59,396 nucleotides of DNA from Deltaproteobacteria bacterium (GCA_029261795.1 JAJDAP010000083.1:1-59396), one strand, 5' to 3'; positions 18,381-26,997 are shown, counted from the stretch's first letter. Notes: generated from the sequence alone by a model not told the origin. A program made the numbers and translations.

Positions 18381-19255
18381 TGGAGGATTCATTGCAACGC
18401 AGTTTCGAACGTCCGCAGACGTTGGAGCAGGCGATCGGCCTGCTCGAAAAGCATGGTGACGCGGCGCGTCCGCTCGCGGGAGGAACCGATCTCCTCGTGC
18501 AGATGCGCGCTGGGTTGCTGCGGCCGGCGGTGCTCGTCGATCTCAAGGGAATCGAGGAGTTGATGAGCCTCGAACTCGGCGCTGACGAGGTCGTGATCGG
18601 AGCGGCGCATTCGACGGCGAGTCTTCGCGAGAACGCCGATCTGGTGGCGCTGTTCCCGGGGCTCCTCGAGGCGGCCGAACTGATCGGCAGCGAGCAGATC
18701 CAGGGCAGGGCGAGCCTCGGTGGCAACCTCTGCAACGGATCGCCCGCGGCCGACACGGGCCCGGCCCTTGCCGTGGTGCAGGCCGTTTGTGAGATCGCGG
18801 GGCCGAACGGGCGGCGAACGTTGCCGGTTGCCGAGTTTCTCACCGGGCCGGGGGCGACGGCGCTCGGCGTTGGCGAAATCCTGGTCTCGCTGCGAATCTC
18901 GAGGCCGCCAGCGCGCGCCGCGGATGCCTACCTCCGCTTCATTCCGAGAACCGAGATGGACATTGCCGTGGTCGGCGCAGGCGCCTGGGTGCGACTCGAA
19001 GCGGATGGCTCCTGTGCAGAGGCGCGCCTCTCGCTCGGTGCCGTCGGGCCGACGGTTCTTCCGGTGGCGCTCGATGCATTGGTCGGCGGCCCGATCGACG
19101 ATGCTGCCCTGGCCACGGCCGGAGAGGCGGCCAGTGCGGCGGCCCGGCCCATCGACGACAAGCGTGGCACGATCGCCTATCGAAGGCAGGTCTCGGGCGT
19201 GCTCGCCCGGCGTGCGCTCCGGATCGCGGCAGATCGCGCCGCACAGCGAAGTTAG
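18380..19255 (+). CDS. FAD-binding subunit of the molybdenum hydroxylase
   Basis: This 291-aa protein belongs to the CoxM/XdhB type. FAD-binding motifs are LAGGTDLLVQM and GRASLGGNLCNGSPAADTGPAL. The C-terminal CO-dehydrogenase flavoprotein domain follows (RFIPRTEMDIAVVGAGAWV, then GTIAYRRQVSGVLARRAL). It passes electrons from the iron-sulfur clusters to the acceptor. It starts 1 nt within the stop of the MoaD-like gene, and the 2Fe-2S subunit follows 12 nt downstream. Length is normal. Confidence 0.95.
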   Translation: MEDSLQRSFERPQTLEQAIGLLEKHGDAARPLAGGTDLLVQMRAGLLRPAVLVDLKGIEELMSLELGADEVVIGAAHSTASLRENADLVALFPGLLEAAELIGSEQIQGRASLGGNLCNGSPAADTGPALAVVQAVCEIAGPNGRRTLPVAEFLTGPGATALGVGEILVSLRISRPPARAADAYLRFIPRTEMDIAVVGAGAWVRLEADGSCAEARLSLGAVGPTVLPVALDALVGGPIDDAALATAGEAASAAARPIDDKRGTIAYRRQVSGVLARRALRIAADRAAQRS

Positions 19256-19267
19256 TCGAGGAAGAGG

Positions 19268-19741
19268 ATGTCGAAGTTACACGTAGAAACGATCATCAAC
19301 GGCGAGCCCGTCGAATTCCTGTGCGAGCCGCACACGTCCCTGCTCGATGCCTTGCGCAACGAGGTCGGCCTGACTGGAACCAAGGAGGGCTGTGCCACCG
19401 GTGATTGTGGCGCCTGCTCGGTCACACTGGATGGCCGACTCGTCTGTTCCTGCCTGGTGGTGGCAGCCGAAGTCGCCGGTCACGAGGTGACGACGGTGGA
19501 GGGTGTAGCCGAGGCCGAGCAGCTGCATCCGGTCCAGCAGAAGCTGCTCGAACACGCCGGCCTCCAGTGCGGGATCTGCACGCCCGGCTTCGTGGTGGCG
19601 GCCAAGGCGCTCCTCGATCGGACGCCGGACCCGAGCGAGACCGAGGTGCGTTATTGGCTGGCAGGGAACCTTTGCCGTTGCACCGGGTACGACAAGATCG
19701 TGCGTGCGGTACTCGATGCCGCCGCGGAACTGCGTGCCTGA
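19268..19741 (+). CDS. 2Fe-2S iron-sulfur subunit of the molybdenum hydroxylase
   Basis: This 157-aa protein belongs to the CoxS/XdhC-type ferredoxin subunits. The plant-type [2Fe-2S] ligands are in EGCATGDCGACSV and VCSCL. The second cluster is in the helical domain (CGICTPGF and NLCRCTGYDKIV). It relays electrons between the molybdenum centre and FAD. GAGGAAGAGG precedes the ATG. It completes the alpha-beta-gamma enzyme of this operon; the SIMPL-domain gene follows 9 nt after it and may be co-transcribed. Confidence 0.96.
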   Translation: MSKLHVETIINGEPVEFLCEPHTSLLDALRNEVGLTGTKEGCATGDCGACSVTLDGRLVCSCLVVAAEVAGHEVTTVEGVAEAEQLHPVQQKLLEHAGLQCGICTPGFVVAAKALLDRTPDPSETEVRYWLAGNLCRCTGYDKIVRAVLDAAAELRA

Positions 19742-19750
19742 GGAGATCTC

Positions 19751-20446
19751 ATGCTTCGGATCGTATTCTCGCTAACCCTGCTGACAGCAGGCCTGCTGGG
19801 CCCGCTGCCGGCGTTCGCTCACGAAGAGGAAGGTCGGGATCGCGTCGGATTCCAGGTCGAGGCGGTTCGCGAAGTCGAGAACGATTGGGCCGTAGCGCGG
19901 CTGACGGCGCTGGAAGAGGGTCGAGACGTCGCGGTGGTGGCGGCCAGTGTCAACCGCACGATGGCCAGCGCCCTCGCTCGGGCGAAGGATGAGCGTGGCA
20001 TCGAAGCCGTGACGGGTTCCTACTCGACCCAACCCGTCTACGACAAGCGTCGCATTGTCAGTTGGCGCGCATTCCAGGAATTGCGCCTGATGACGAGCGA
20101 TGTCGAGGCGCTCTCGGCACTCGTCGGAGATCTCCAGGGGATGGGCTTGACGCTGTCCGGAATCGAGTTCTCGGTGGCCAAGGAAACCCGCCGCTCCCTC
20201 GAGGATGAACTGATCAGCGAAGCGCTCACGGCCTTCCAGGCGCGGGCCCAGGGCATCGCCGGCACGATGGGCCGCAAGGGCTGGTCGCTGGTGGTCCTCT
20301 CGATCGGGCAGCAGGGGCATCCGCGAAACCTCCAGTTTCGGCAGGAGGGAAGGGTGTCCTCGATGAGTGCGGTCGCGCCTCCCGCCTTCGAGAGCGGTTC
20401 CAGCGAGGTGCGCATCGTCGTCGACGGGACGATCGAGATCGAATAG
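19751..20446 (+). CDS. Exported SIMPL-domain (DUF541) protein
   Basis: This 231-aa protein has a signal peptide (MLRIVFSLTLLTAGLLGPLP, cleaved near AFAHE). A SIMPL/DUF541 domain follows: VNRTMASALARAKDERGIEAVTG, VSWRAFQELRLM, MGLTLSGIEFSV, and a final strand VRIVVDGTIEIE. SIMPL proteins are periplasmic or outer-membrane associated, oligomerise, and are linked to stress. It lies 9 nt after the iron-sulfur subunit with AGGAGAT before ATG, so it is likely the last gene of the hydroxylase operon. No functional link to the enzyme is known. Confidence 0.85.
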   Translation: MLRIVFSLTLLTAGLLGPLPAFAHEEEGRDRVGFQVEAVREVENDWAVARLTALEEGRDVAVVAASVNRTMASALARAKDERGIEAVTGSYSTQPVYDKRRIVSWRAFQELRLMTSDVEALSALVGDLQGMGLTLSGIEFSVAKETRRSLEDELISEALTAFQARAQGIAGTMGRKGWSLVVLSIGQQGHPRNLQFRQEGRVSSMSAVAPPAFESGSSEVRIVVDGTIEIE

Positions 20447-20526
20447 CGGTCGCCGGAAGGGGCTTCGCTACCTGGCTCCGGGCCATCGGCTACCGTTCAT
20501 GGGAGCGCATAGCGGGAGGTCTGGCC

Positions 20527-21195
20527 ATGCGAGCCCGCGATCGATTGATCGGCCTGATACTGCTTGTGCTCGCGGTCTCGGTGGCTTCGGGTTGTGTCAC
20601 GGACCGCGAGTTCCGAACCCCGACGCCGGTCGTAAAGAAAGCCGCCGATCCGGTGACGACGGCGGATGGCTTGCGCCAATGGTGGGTTCCCGACGCCTCT
20701 GGCGTGATGTTCGTACGTCCGCCTCGGCTCCAGGCCGAGCGGTATCGCGCATATCTCCTCGAACCGCCGCTACTCCATTTCCGCCAACTATCAGCCAAGC
20801 CCTCCAGGGGTGAAGCGATCCGCCTGAGCCGGAATCTGGCCGATGTCATCCGCCGGCGGATCGAGGCAAGCTTCGGCTGGACCGAGGCCACAGAGCCTGG
20901 TCCGGAAGTGGTTCGCATCCGAGTGCAGGCGTCGAACATCGATTTCGCGTCGCCGGACTCTTCCAGCCATTCGCGAACCACCGCGCTGGTTTCAGCCGGC
21001 GGCCTGGTCTACTTCATGTTCGAGATGCAGGATTCGGAGACCCGGAATCCGCTGCTCCGCTTCGGCGTCCGCCGACGGCTCCCGGGTGGAACCTTCAACG
21101 GTCCCTCCTGGCACGAACTCGATCGTGCGCGTCAGGTGTTCCGCGCCTTCGGCTTCGACATCGGACCGAACCTCGAATCCGTGGCCCAGAACTAG
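20527..21195 (+). CDS. Putative outer-membrane lipoprotein, DUF3313-like
   Basis: This 222-aa protein has a lipoprotein signal peptide (LIGLILLVLAVSVASGC, Cys about residue 23). The mature part begins with a polar linker, then VMFVRPPRLQAERYRAYLLE and GEAIRLSRNLADVIRRRIEASFG, a spacing reminiscent of DUF3313 lipoproteins. VVRIRVQASNIDF matches the strand usually following. GGGAGG lies just before the ATG at 20527, and a TACCGT -10-like element lies at 20491-20496. The function of the family is not known, and my family call is tentative. Confidence 0.65.
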   Translation: MRARDRLIGLILLVLAVSVASGCVTDREFRTPTPVVKKAADPVTTADGLRQWWVPDASGVMFVRPPRLQAERYRAYLLEPPLLHFRQLSAKPSRGEAIRLSRNLADVIRRRIEASFGWTEATEPGPEVVRIRVQASNIDFASPDSSSHSRTTALVSAGGLVYFMFEMQDSETRNPLLRFGVRRRLPGGTFNGPSWHELDRARQVFRAFGFDIGPNLESVAQN

Positions 21196-21245
21196 CGATT
21201 CCTGAACTTGACCAGCACCGCCCGATCACGGTGGTGGCCACCGGC

Positions 21246-22076
21246 CTAACGTCCCTTGAAGGTGGGTTCACGCTTCTCGACGAACGCCTTGGCCGCTTCG
21301 CGGTGGTCTTCGGTGAAGCCCGTGTGGACGTGGTGGGTGGCCTCCAGGTCGAGGCAATCGAAGACCTCTGCGCCGGAGACGGCCCGGTTCAGGTTCTCCT
21401 TCATGTAGCGGTACGCCACGGTCGGCCCGTGTGCGAGTCGTGTGGCCAGTGCCTGGGTTTCCTCTTCGAGGGTCGCCGCTGAGACGACCCGATTGACGAG
21501 GCCCAGACGTTCGGCCTCCTTGGCGTCGACGCGTTCCGAGAGCAGATAGAGCTCGCGGGCCTTGGCAGCGCCGATCAATTGGCTCATGAAGTACGTGCCG
21601 CCATAGTCGCCGCTGAAGCCGACCCGCGCGAAGGCGGTGGTGAGGATGGCGTTCTCGGCGGCAATTCGGAGATCGCAGGCCAGCGCGATCGAGAGGCCCG
21701 CGCCCGCGGCGGCGCCGGGCAGGGCCGCCACCGTCGGCTTCGGCATGTTGTAGAGGCGCCCGGAAGTCCCGCGCTGGGAGAGCCGCTGGCGGTGGATTCG
21801 TTCGTCGAGGCCCAGGCCCCCACCACTTCCGCCGGCATTCGCTTCAGCCATTCCCTTGACGTCACCGCCAGCACAAAAGGCACCGCCGGCGCCCGTGATC
21901 ACGACGGCTCCGACATCGGTCGCGGTTTCCGCATCGATCAGGGCGCCCTCGAGGCCTTGGAGCATTTCGTTCGAGAGCGCATTGCGCCGCTCGGGCCGAT
22001 TCAGGGTGATGGTGCAGACCTTGTCCTCGACGCGGGCGTGGACGTGGTCGGTTCCGGTCTCGATCGTGCGGCTCAT
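21246..22076 (-). CDS. Enoyl-CoA hydratase/isomerase family protein
   Basis: This 276-aa crotonase-fold protein has oxyanion-hole segments RRNALSNEM and GAFCAGGDVKGMA, then AAGAGLSIALACDLRIA. The region usually holding the two catalytic glutamates reads FARVGFSGDYGGTYFM: no Glu at the first position and Asp at the second, closer to isomerase-type crotonases than to true hydratases. The reaction is therefore uncertain. It is 49 nt downstream of a MerR-type regulator on the same strand and probably shares its promoter. The protein ends in Arg with CGT-TAG-GC at the stop, a recurring context here. Confidence 0.9.
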   Translation of the reverse strand: MSRTIETGTDHVHARVEDKVCTITLNRPERRNALSNEMLQGLEGALIDAETATDVGAVVITGAGGAFCAGGDVKGMAEANAGGSGGGLGLDERIHRQRLSQRGTSGRLYNMPKPTVAALPGAAAGAGLSIALACDLRIAAENAILTTAFARVGFSGDYGGTYFMSQLIGAAKARELYLLSERVDAKEAERLGLVNRVVSAATLEEETQALATRLAHGPTVAYRYMKENLNRAVSGAEVFDCLDLEATHHVHTGFTEDHREAAKAFVEKREPTFKGR

Positions 22077-22125
22077 GGAGTCTCCTTCGCTTGGAACCGA
22101 AGGAAACGACGGACCAGCAGCCAGG

Positions 22126-22509
22126 TCAAGGCCGATCGAGGGCCGCGATGCATTCTTCGAAGCTCGGGCACTCGCAGCGGGTCACCGCCTTCAGCACGCG
22201 TTGCATCTGCTGCGCCTCTTCGATTCGCGCGGCGAGTTCGGTCTGCTTCGCTTCCGCTAGGGTGCGCCAACGGACCCCGGGAGGCGTCTTGCGCCCGAAG
22301 CCACCCACCAGACGCTTGATCTCGGCCATGCTGAAGCCGGCGGCCTTGGCCACCCCGATCAGTCGCAAGCGGCCGAGAACCCGTTCCTCGTAGACGCGGC
22401 GCCCGTTGAAGCGCGGGGGATCCGGCAGGATGCCCTCGGCTTCGTAGTAGCGGATCGCCGAGGCGGCGATCCCGCTGCGCTCGGCGACCTGTCCGATTCG
22501 GAGACTCAT
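22126..22509 (-). CDS. MerR-family transcriptional regulator
   Basis: This 127-aa regulator has the winged-helix signature RIGQVAERSGIAASAIRYYEAEGIL, then RVYEERVLGRLRLIGVAKAAGFSMAEI and a coiled-coil dimerisation helix. Cys112, Cys114 and Cys120 (CECPSFEEC) near the C-terminus could bind a metal or sense redox state. It is the first gene of a two-gene leftward unit with the enoyl-CoA hydratase. It starts just downstream of a promoter with the 19-bp spacer typical of MerR control, so autoregulation is likely. The inducer is unknown. Confidence 0.92.
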   Translation of the reverse strand: MSLRIGQVAERSGIAASAIRYYEAEGILPDPPRFNGRRVYEERVLGRLRLIGVAKAAGFSMAEIKRLVGGFGRKTPPGVRWRTLAEAKQTELAARIEEAQQMQRVLKAVTRCECPSFEECIAALDRP

Positions 22510-22516
22510 GGCCGGC

Positions 22517-22547
22517 AGGATACCTCTTCAAGTGAACTCGAAGTCAA
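22517..22547 (-). promoter_or_regulatory. MerR-type promoter and operator with 19-bp spacer
   Basis: On the minus strand, -35 TTGACT (22542-22547) and -10 TATCCT (22517-22522) are separated by 19 bp, the over-long spacing that MerR regulators correct by twisting DNA. The spacer contains an 18-bp imperfect palindrome at 22526-22543 of the form CTTC-n-AGT-nn-ACT-n-GAAG. It lies immediately upstream of the MerR start and probably controls merR and the enoyl-CoA hydratase. It could also influence the divergent EthD gene. Confidence 0.7.
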
Positions 22548-22624
22548 GTGATCTCGACCGGGTGCGAGATGTCGCTGCGCGATGCATCCTGGGCGATCTG
22601 AACCTCCGCTTGGAGAGGAATCCG

Positions 22625-23272
22625 ATGAATACCCTGGCCCTGATCGTGCGTCGCCCCGACCACAGCCGGGAGGCCTTCCGGGAGCACTATGAGGAGATCC
22701 ACGCGCCCCTGGCGATGGAGACCGTGATGGAGGGCACCACCCGCTACGTGCGTCATCACGTCGCCGCCGAGCTCTACGGAGCGCCGTTCTTCGACGTCGT
22801 GACGGCCTTCTCGTATCGCGACGCGGCAGACGCCGCCAAGCTGATGGCGCGGCTGGAATCCGCCGAGGGAGAACGCATCATCGCCGACGAGCACACCTTC
22901 ATGGACCGGGATCGCAACACATTCTTCCTGGTCGAGGAGCTGCCCGTCCTCGGAACCCGGGACCGCAGCGCCGGGTTGTCCGCGCTCGCGATGGTGAAGG
23001 CGCCGCCGGAGGCAGACCGCCAGGCCTTCCTGCGCACCTATGAAGCCGAGTCGATCCCGGCACTGCTCGACGCCAGCCGGTCGCCGGTCTGGTGTCTCCA
23101 GAATCGCGCTCTCGAAATGGGCGGCCCCCCGCCGGCCTTCGACGCCGTGACCCGGCTCCACGCCGCAGCCGACGGCGACCTCGCCGCTTGGGCCGCCGGC
23201 CTCGGCGCCCAGGGTGCCGAGGTGGTTGTCTTCAGCGTGACCGAGCACGAGACGGTGACACCCTGGGACTGA
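22625..23272 (+). CDS. EthD-domain protein, duplicated ferredoxin-like fold
   Basis: This 215-aa protein contains two EthD/Dabb-like ferredoxin-fold repeats. The first begins MNTLALIVRRPDHSREAFREHYEEIHAPL with the family core YEEIHAPLA. The second begins LSALAMVKAPPEADRQAFLRTYEAESIP. EthD proteins accompany P450 and CoA-dependent degradation pathways, where small homologues act as cyclases, isomerases or accessory factors. ATG 22625 has GGAG at a good distance; an in-frame extension to 22508 crosses the MerR operator. It is divergent from the MerR regulator. Confidence 0.8.
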   Translation: MNTLALIVRRPDHSREAFREHYEEIHAPLAMETVMEGTTRYVRHHVAAELYGAPFFDVVTAFSYRDAADAAKLMARLESAEGERIIADEHTFMDRDRNTFFLVEELPVLGTRDRSAGLSALAMVKAPPEADRQAFLRTYEAESIPALLDASRSPVWCLQNRALEMGGPPPAFDAVTRLHAAADGDLAAWAAGLGAQGAEVVVFSVTEHETVTPWD

Positions 23273-23317
23273 CGCAGCCTCCTCATCATGAGGACCCGGC
23301 GCCGCTTCGGAGCCCGG

Positions 23318-24412
23318 CTAATCGAGGTCGACCAGTTTCACCACCCGCGTGGCGATCGGTGGAAATTCTGTCGCTCCCACGTAGCGGAATAGCATTGCGC
23401 CACGATCGTGGTCGCAGGTTTCGAGCCAGTTCGGAAAGGCGGCGCCCGGGTTCCGGTGGGCGAGGACGATGCGCACCGAGCCGTCGGGCTCGTAGTGGGC
23501 GGTGAACTTGTTCACGTGGATCCGGTGGTAACGGTAGTCGAGCGATTCCATCCAGTGGTTGGAGATCTGGAGGTTCCAGGTCGCGCATTCCGGTGGCGTC
23601 GCTTCGATCAGGAGTGCTTCGTCCGGAGCCAGGCGCCAGGCGCTGTTGTGGTAGTAGATGTTCGAATCGCCCCCGGCGCGTTGGCAGACGGCCTGATCGT
23701 TGGGCGGCAACGCGTTCTCGTGTTGCGAGAACCCGTTCATCCAATCGACGAACACGTTGGCTGTCCCCTTGACGAACGCGGCCGCTCGAGCGAGCGCGGG
23801 CTCCAGCGCTTCAGGCCGGAGGCTGTCCGAGGCGTCGGGGTTCAGGCACTCGATGCTGTAGCTTGCCGGCGTTTCGTTCGCGCGCAGGTTGAAGGTCTGG
23901 CGAACGACCATGGTCGAGGTGTTCTGCTGCATCGGGAGCCAGTTTCCGGGTTGCTGCTTGGCTGAGACGATGATCTCGAAGTCGCCGTTCGGCGAGCACG
24001 TCATGTCTTCGAGATCGAGCTGGCCAGTCGGCACCATCGTGCCATCGGACTCGTAACCGCCGCCCTTGGTGCCGAACGTCAGGTAGGGGACGCTGCCGCG
24101 GTTTCCGCTGATCCGATAGTCGTAGGCGCCGGTGATGTTGGCGTTGTGATACAGGTTGTCCGGGTTGTCATTTCCGATCTTGATCGTCTCGTTCGAGAGC
24201 TGGAAGAAGCGTGGGTACCGCGGGTCGCTGCTCTCGACGAAGCTCTCGAGGCCGGCGCGGACCAGTCGGGACAGGTATCGGACTCCTTCGGCGCGGTTGA
24301 ACGCATCCGTCGGCGTGCCCTCTCGCAAGATCGTGTCGCCCGCCGCCTCGAGGGCTCGGCAGAAATCCCGCCAGGCGCTTCCATCCGCAATCCGTGTTTC
24401 AGTACTGCCCAA
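23318..24412 (-). CDS. DUF1214 domain-containing protein
   Basis: This is a 364-aa protein whose C-terminal half has the DUF1214 pattern: LIEATPPECATWNLQISNHW, SLDYRYHRIHVNK, EPDGSVRIVLAHRNPG, NWLET and GAMLFRYVG. The N-terminal half is an elongated region with RYPRFFQLSNETIKIGNDNPDN. No signal peptide is seen. The start is TTG 24412 with GGAGG 8 nt upstream; no ATG or GTG fits better. The family is often found beside SDR and CoA genes of steroid or hydrocarbon metabolism but has no established activity. It is divergent from the CoA-transferase gene across an 89-bp promoter region. Confidence 0.8.
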   Translation of the reverse strand: MGSTETRIADGSAWRDFCRALEAAGDTILREGTPTDAFNRAEGVRYLSRLVRAGLESFVESSDPRYPRFFQLSNETIKIGNDNPDNLYHNANITGAYDYRISGNRGSVPYLTFGTKGGGYESDGTMVPTGQLDLEDMTCSPNGDFEIIVSAKQQPGNWLPMQQNTSTMVVRQTFNLRANETPASYSIECLNPDASDSLRPEALEPALARAAAFVKGTANVFVDWMNGFSQHENALPPNDQAVCQRAGGDSNIYYHNSAWRLAPDEALLIEATPPECATWNLQISNHWMESLDYRYHRIHVNKFTAHYEPDGSVRIVLAHRNPGAAFPNWLETCDHDRGAMLFRYVGATEFPPIATRVVKLVDLD

Positions 24413-24441
24413 TGATCCGACCTCCGAGTGGAACCGCAGTA

Positions 24442-24447
24442 TAGAAT
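24442..24447 (+). promoter_or_regulatory. Candidate -10 element (TAGAAT, within TATAGAAT)
   Basis: TATAGAAT followed by GCAGCC lies 54 nt before the CoA-transferase ATG in the 89-bp divergent region. It is the most consensus-like of the TAnnnT elements here. No clear -35 is visible. Confidence 0.4.
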
Positions 24448-24501
24448 GCAGCCGCCATTTGGCCGGGAGACCGGCACTGAGTCGGATGGCCGGGAGGATG
24501 C

Positions 24502-25836
24502 ATGACGACTGCGTATGACCCTGGGCGCCTGGGATCGAAGCTCGTTTCTTTGCAAGAGGCCCTCGCCATCGTCAAGTCCGGCGATGTGGTGGGCGCAGCC
24601 CCGTACTCCTGTACGCCCTTCACGCTATGTCAGGGCCTCGCCGAACGTGGGCGGCGCGGGGAACTCCAACAGGTGCGGATCGACCACCCCGCTTCCTTCT
24701 TCCCATGGACCGATCCTGCCTGGGCAGGCTCGTTCGAACTGGTCGACAACTACGCGACGGCTGCGAATCGCGCGGCCTGCCATGCCGGCGAGACCGGCTA
24801 CCTGCCGGTCGGCCGCTGGATGGAATACGAGGTCCCGCCCGGATGGAGCCCGGAACCGGACGTCTATCTGGTGCCGGTTTCGCCGCCGGATGCCGCCGGC
24901 TACTGCAGCTTCGGGCCCGGTGTCTGGTTCTCGGGCACGCTCACGCAGAGTGCCAAGAAGGTGATCGCCGAGATCCAGCCCGATTTCATTCGGACCGGCG
25001 GCGAGAACCACGTCCACATCAGCCAGATCGATGCCTTCGTCGAGGCCGACCAGGTGACCGGAGGTGTTCCCGGGCCGCCGCCCAACGACGAAGAGGTCGC
25101 GGCTACCGACGTGATCTGCAATCTGGTGGCTGCGGAACTCGTGAACGACGGCGATACCCTGCAGCTCGGTGTCGGCACGGTCTCGGCCTCGGTGGCGCCG
25201 TTCCTCGGCTTCCGAAACGATCTCGGCATCCAGACCGAACTGGTCACGGGTGGGATCGCGGGGTTGGTGGAGCAGGGCGTCGTCACCGGGAAGTACAAGA
25301 CGATCCACAAGCACAAGGTCGTCGGCAGCGCGCTCGTCGCGTTGAGCGACGACGAGCTGAGGCGTATCGATGGCAACCCGGTCTTCGAACTCTACGATTT
25401 CGGCTACACCGACGACCTGCGCCGGCTGATCCAGATCGAGAACTTCGTCACGATCAACAACGCGATGATCGTCGACCTGACCGGACAGGTCGCGGCCGAG
25501 AGCTTCGACCACCGGCCCTACACCGGCGTCGGGGGACAGACGGTCTTCATGCTTGCCGGGGCCTACTCGCGCGGAGGCAAGAGCGTGAGCGTGTTGCCTT
25601 CGAGTTCCGTGCCGACGGCCACCGGCGAGCGCGTCAGCCGGATCGTGCCCGGTCTTCCGCCCGGAACCCCGGTGACGGTGCCGCGCACCTACGTCGACTT
25701 CGTGGTGACCGAGCACGGCATCGCCGAATTGCGTGGCAAGACGGTGGCGGAACGGGCGGCAGCCCTGATCGAGATTGCCCACCCGGATTTTCGGGAGGAA
25801 CTTCGCAGCGAGGGGAAACGGCTCTACGCGCTCTGA
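24502..25836 (+). CDS. Acetyl-CoA hydrolase/transferase family CoA-transferase
   Basis: This 444-aa family I CoA-transferase resembles 4-hydroxybutyrate CoA-transferase or acetyl-CoA hydrolase. Visible motifs are KSGDVVGAAPYSCTPFTL, NDGDTLQLGVGTVSASVAPFL, GIQTELVTGGIAGLVEQGVV (Glu in the position expected for the CoA-glutamyl intermediate region), GVGGQTVFMLAGAYSRGGKS and FVVTEHGIAELRGKT. It moves CoA from one acyl-CoA to a free acid. Length is normal. It ends before a strong bidirectional terminator. The neighbouring DUF1214 gene is divergent. Confidence 0.92.
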   Translation: MTTAYDPGRLGSKLVSLQEALAIVKSGDVVGAAPYSCTPFTLCQGLAERGRRGELQQVRIDHPASFFPWTDPAWAGSFELVDNYATAANRAACHAGETGYLPVGRWMEYEVPPGWSPEPDVYLVPVSPPDAAGYCSFGPGVWFSGTLTQSAKKVIAEIQPDFIRTGGENHVHISQIDAFVEADQVTGGVPGPPPNDEEVAATDVICNLVAAELVNDGDTLQLGVGTVSASVAPFLGFRNDLGIQTELVTGGIAGLVEQGVVTGKYKTIHKHKVVGSALVALSDDELRRIDGNPVFELYDFGYTDDLRRLIQIENFVTINNAMIVDLTGQVAAESFDHRPYTGVGGQTVFMLAGAYSRGGKSVSVLPSSSVPTATGERVSRIVPGLPPGTPVTVPRTYVDFVVTEHGIAELRGKTVAERAAALIEIAHPDFREELRSEGKRLYAL

Positions 25837-25849
25837 GCTGGAAACACGA

Positions 25850-25880
25850 ACGCCCGCCGCACCGGGAGTGCGACGGGCGT
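25850..25880. terminator. Bidirectional hairpin terminator
   Basis: Arms ACGCCCGCCGCA and TGCGACGGGCGT (11 of 12 pairs) surround a 7-nt loop between the convergent CoA-transferase and VWA-OmpA genes. No long T-run follows, as is common in very GC-rich genomes. Confidence 0.7.
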
Positions 25881-25899
25881 CGTACTTGCTGCTTTCGAG

Positions 25900-26997
25900 C
25901 TACTGGATCGGGTGGAGCTCCACGCGGCGGTTTTGCGCGCGGTCTTCATCCGTCCGGCCCGGCGCGAGCGGTCGGCTCTCGCCGAAGCCCTGGGCCGTGA
26001 TCCGTCCGGCGCTCACGCCCTTGCGGGCGAGGTAGCCGCGCACCGCGTTGGCGCGACGCTCGGAGAGCTGCTTGTTGTAGTCCTCCGTTCCGATGAAGTC
26101 CGTGTGGCCTTCGACCCGGATCCGCACGTTCGAGCAGCTCGCGAGTTGGTCGGCGGCGACGTCGAGCACCACCGCGCTGTCTTCGTCGATGTCCGCCTTG
26201 TCGAAGGCGAAGTTGACGCCACGCAAGCGGATGACGGTATCGCAGGGCGAGGACCGCGTTGTCACCACCGGAGCCGCACCTAGCATCACCGTACGTACGA
26301 AGGACTGCAGGCCCGCGGCCGAGCCGAGTGCGCTCGCCGTCGTGGAGCTGCCACAACCGGTCGATAGGGCCGCCAGGCTCTGCAGGTAGGCAGCGCCGTC
26401 GGGGCTGGCGCCGGTGTGCACGGTATGAATGCAAACCTCGCCGGAGTAGCCGGCGACCAGCGCCTTGGCGGAGGCCGTGGCTTCGTCACTGTAGTCGGGC
26501 ATGCCGTCGGAGATGATCACGAGTGCCGCGCGGCCACTCTTGCTCGCGAGTGCGGCCGAGGTTTCGGAGAACACGTGCCGGTAGGGCGTTTCGCCACCGC
26601 GGCCGTCGATCGACCCGAGGACCTGCAGGCTCTCTGCCGTGCTGGCGAGCCCGGCGCGATCAAAGGCGGCAAGCGCGTGGGTGATCCGCTCGGTTCCGCC
26701 GAAACCGATCGAGCCGGCCTCGTAGGGCTTGGGCAGCGACGAGCGAACCGAGCCGTCCGGGAGGGCGGCCACGAGTGCCTGTGTGATGGCCTTGGCCTCG
26801 GGGAAGGTGCCTTGGCTGTACATCGTGCCCGAGGCATCGGTGACGAGTACGAGTTGGTCGGTAACACGCTGTTCGCCACCCCCCGCTGTGATCGCGGAAA
26901 CGGAGACCGGCGTCTGGCTCCTGAGCGGGGGTGCCGAGGCACAGCCCAACGCAAGGACGAGGGCTCCAGAGAGAAGAATGGTCAGGGCTCGATACAC
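25900..26997 (-). CDS. Lipoprotein with VWA domain and OmpA-type C-terminal domain
   Basis: This 365-aa protein begins with a lipoprotein signal peptide (VYRALTILLSGALVLALGC). It then has a von Willebrand factor A domain whose metal site reads DASGTMYS (DxSGT), with IISDGMPDYSD further on. A C-terminal OmpA peptidoglycan-binding domain follows (FAFDKADIDEDS, VEGHTDFIGTEDYNKQLSERR, AQGFGESRP). It is anchored in the outer membrane by lipid and bound to peptidoglycan, and probably takes part in protein interactions. The GTG start at 26997 is chosen for the signal peptide and the AAGGAAG site just upstream; a longer frame to 27435 is unsupported. Confidence 0.88.
   Translation of the reverse strand: MYRALTILLSGALVLALGCASAPPLRSQTPVSVSAITAGGGEQRVTDQLVLVTDASGTMYSQGTFPEAKAITQALVAALPDGSVRSSLPKPYEAGSIGFGGTERITHALAAFDRAGLASTAESLQVLGSIDGRGGETPYRHVFSETSAALASKSGRAALVIISDGMPDYSDEATASAKALVAGYSGEVCIHTVHTGASPDGAAYLQSLAALSTGCGSSTTASALGSAAGLQSFVRTVMLGAAPVVTTRSSPCDTVIRLRGVNFAFDKADIDEDSAVVLDVAADQLASCSNVRIRVEGHTDFIGTEDYNKQLSERRANAVRGYLARKGVSAGRITAQGFGESRPLAPGRTDEDRAQNRRVELHPIQ

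Noticed and set aside
18132..20446. Carbon monoxide dehydrogenase identity for the molybdenum enzyme
   Set aside because: The aerobic CO dehydrogenase active-site Cys loop was not seen in the large subunit, so only the wider xanthine dehydrogenase family is claimed.
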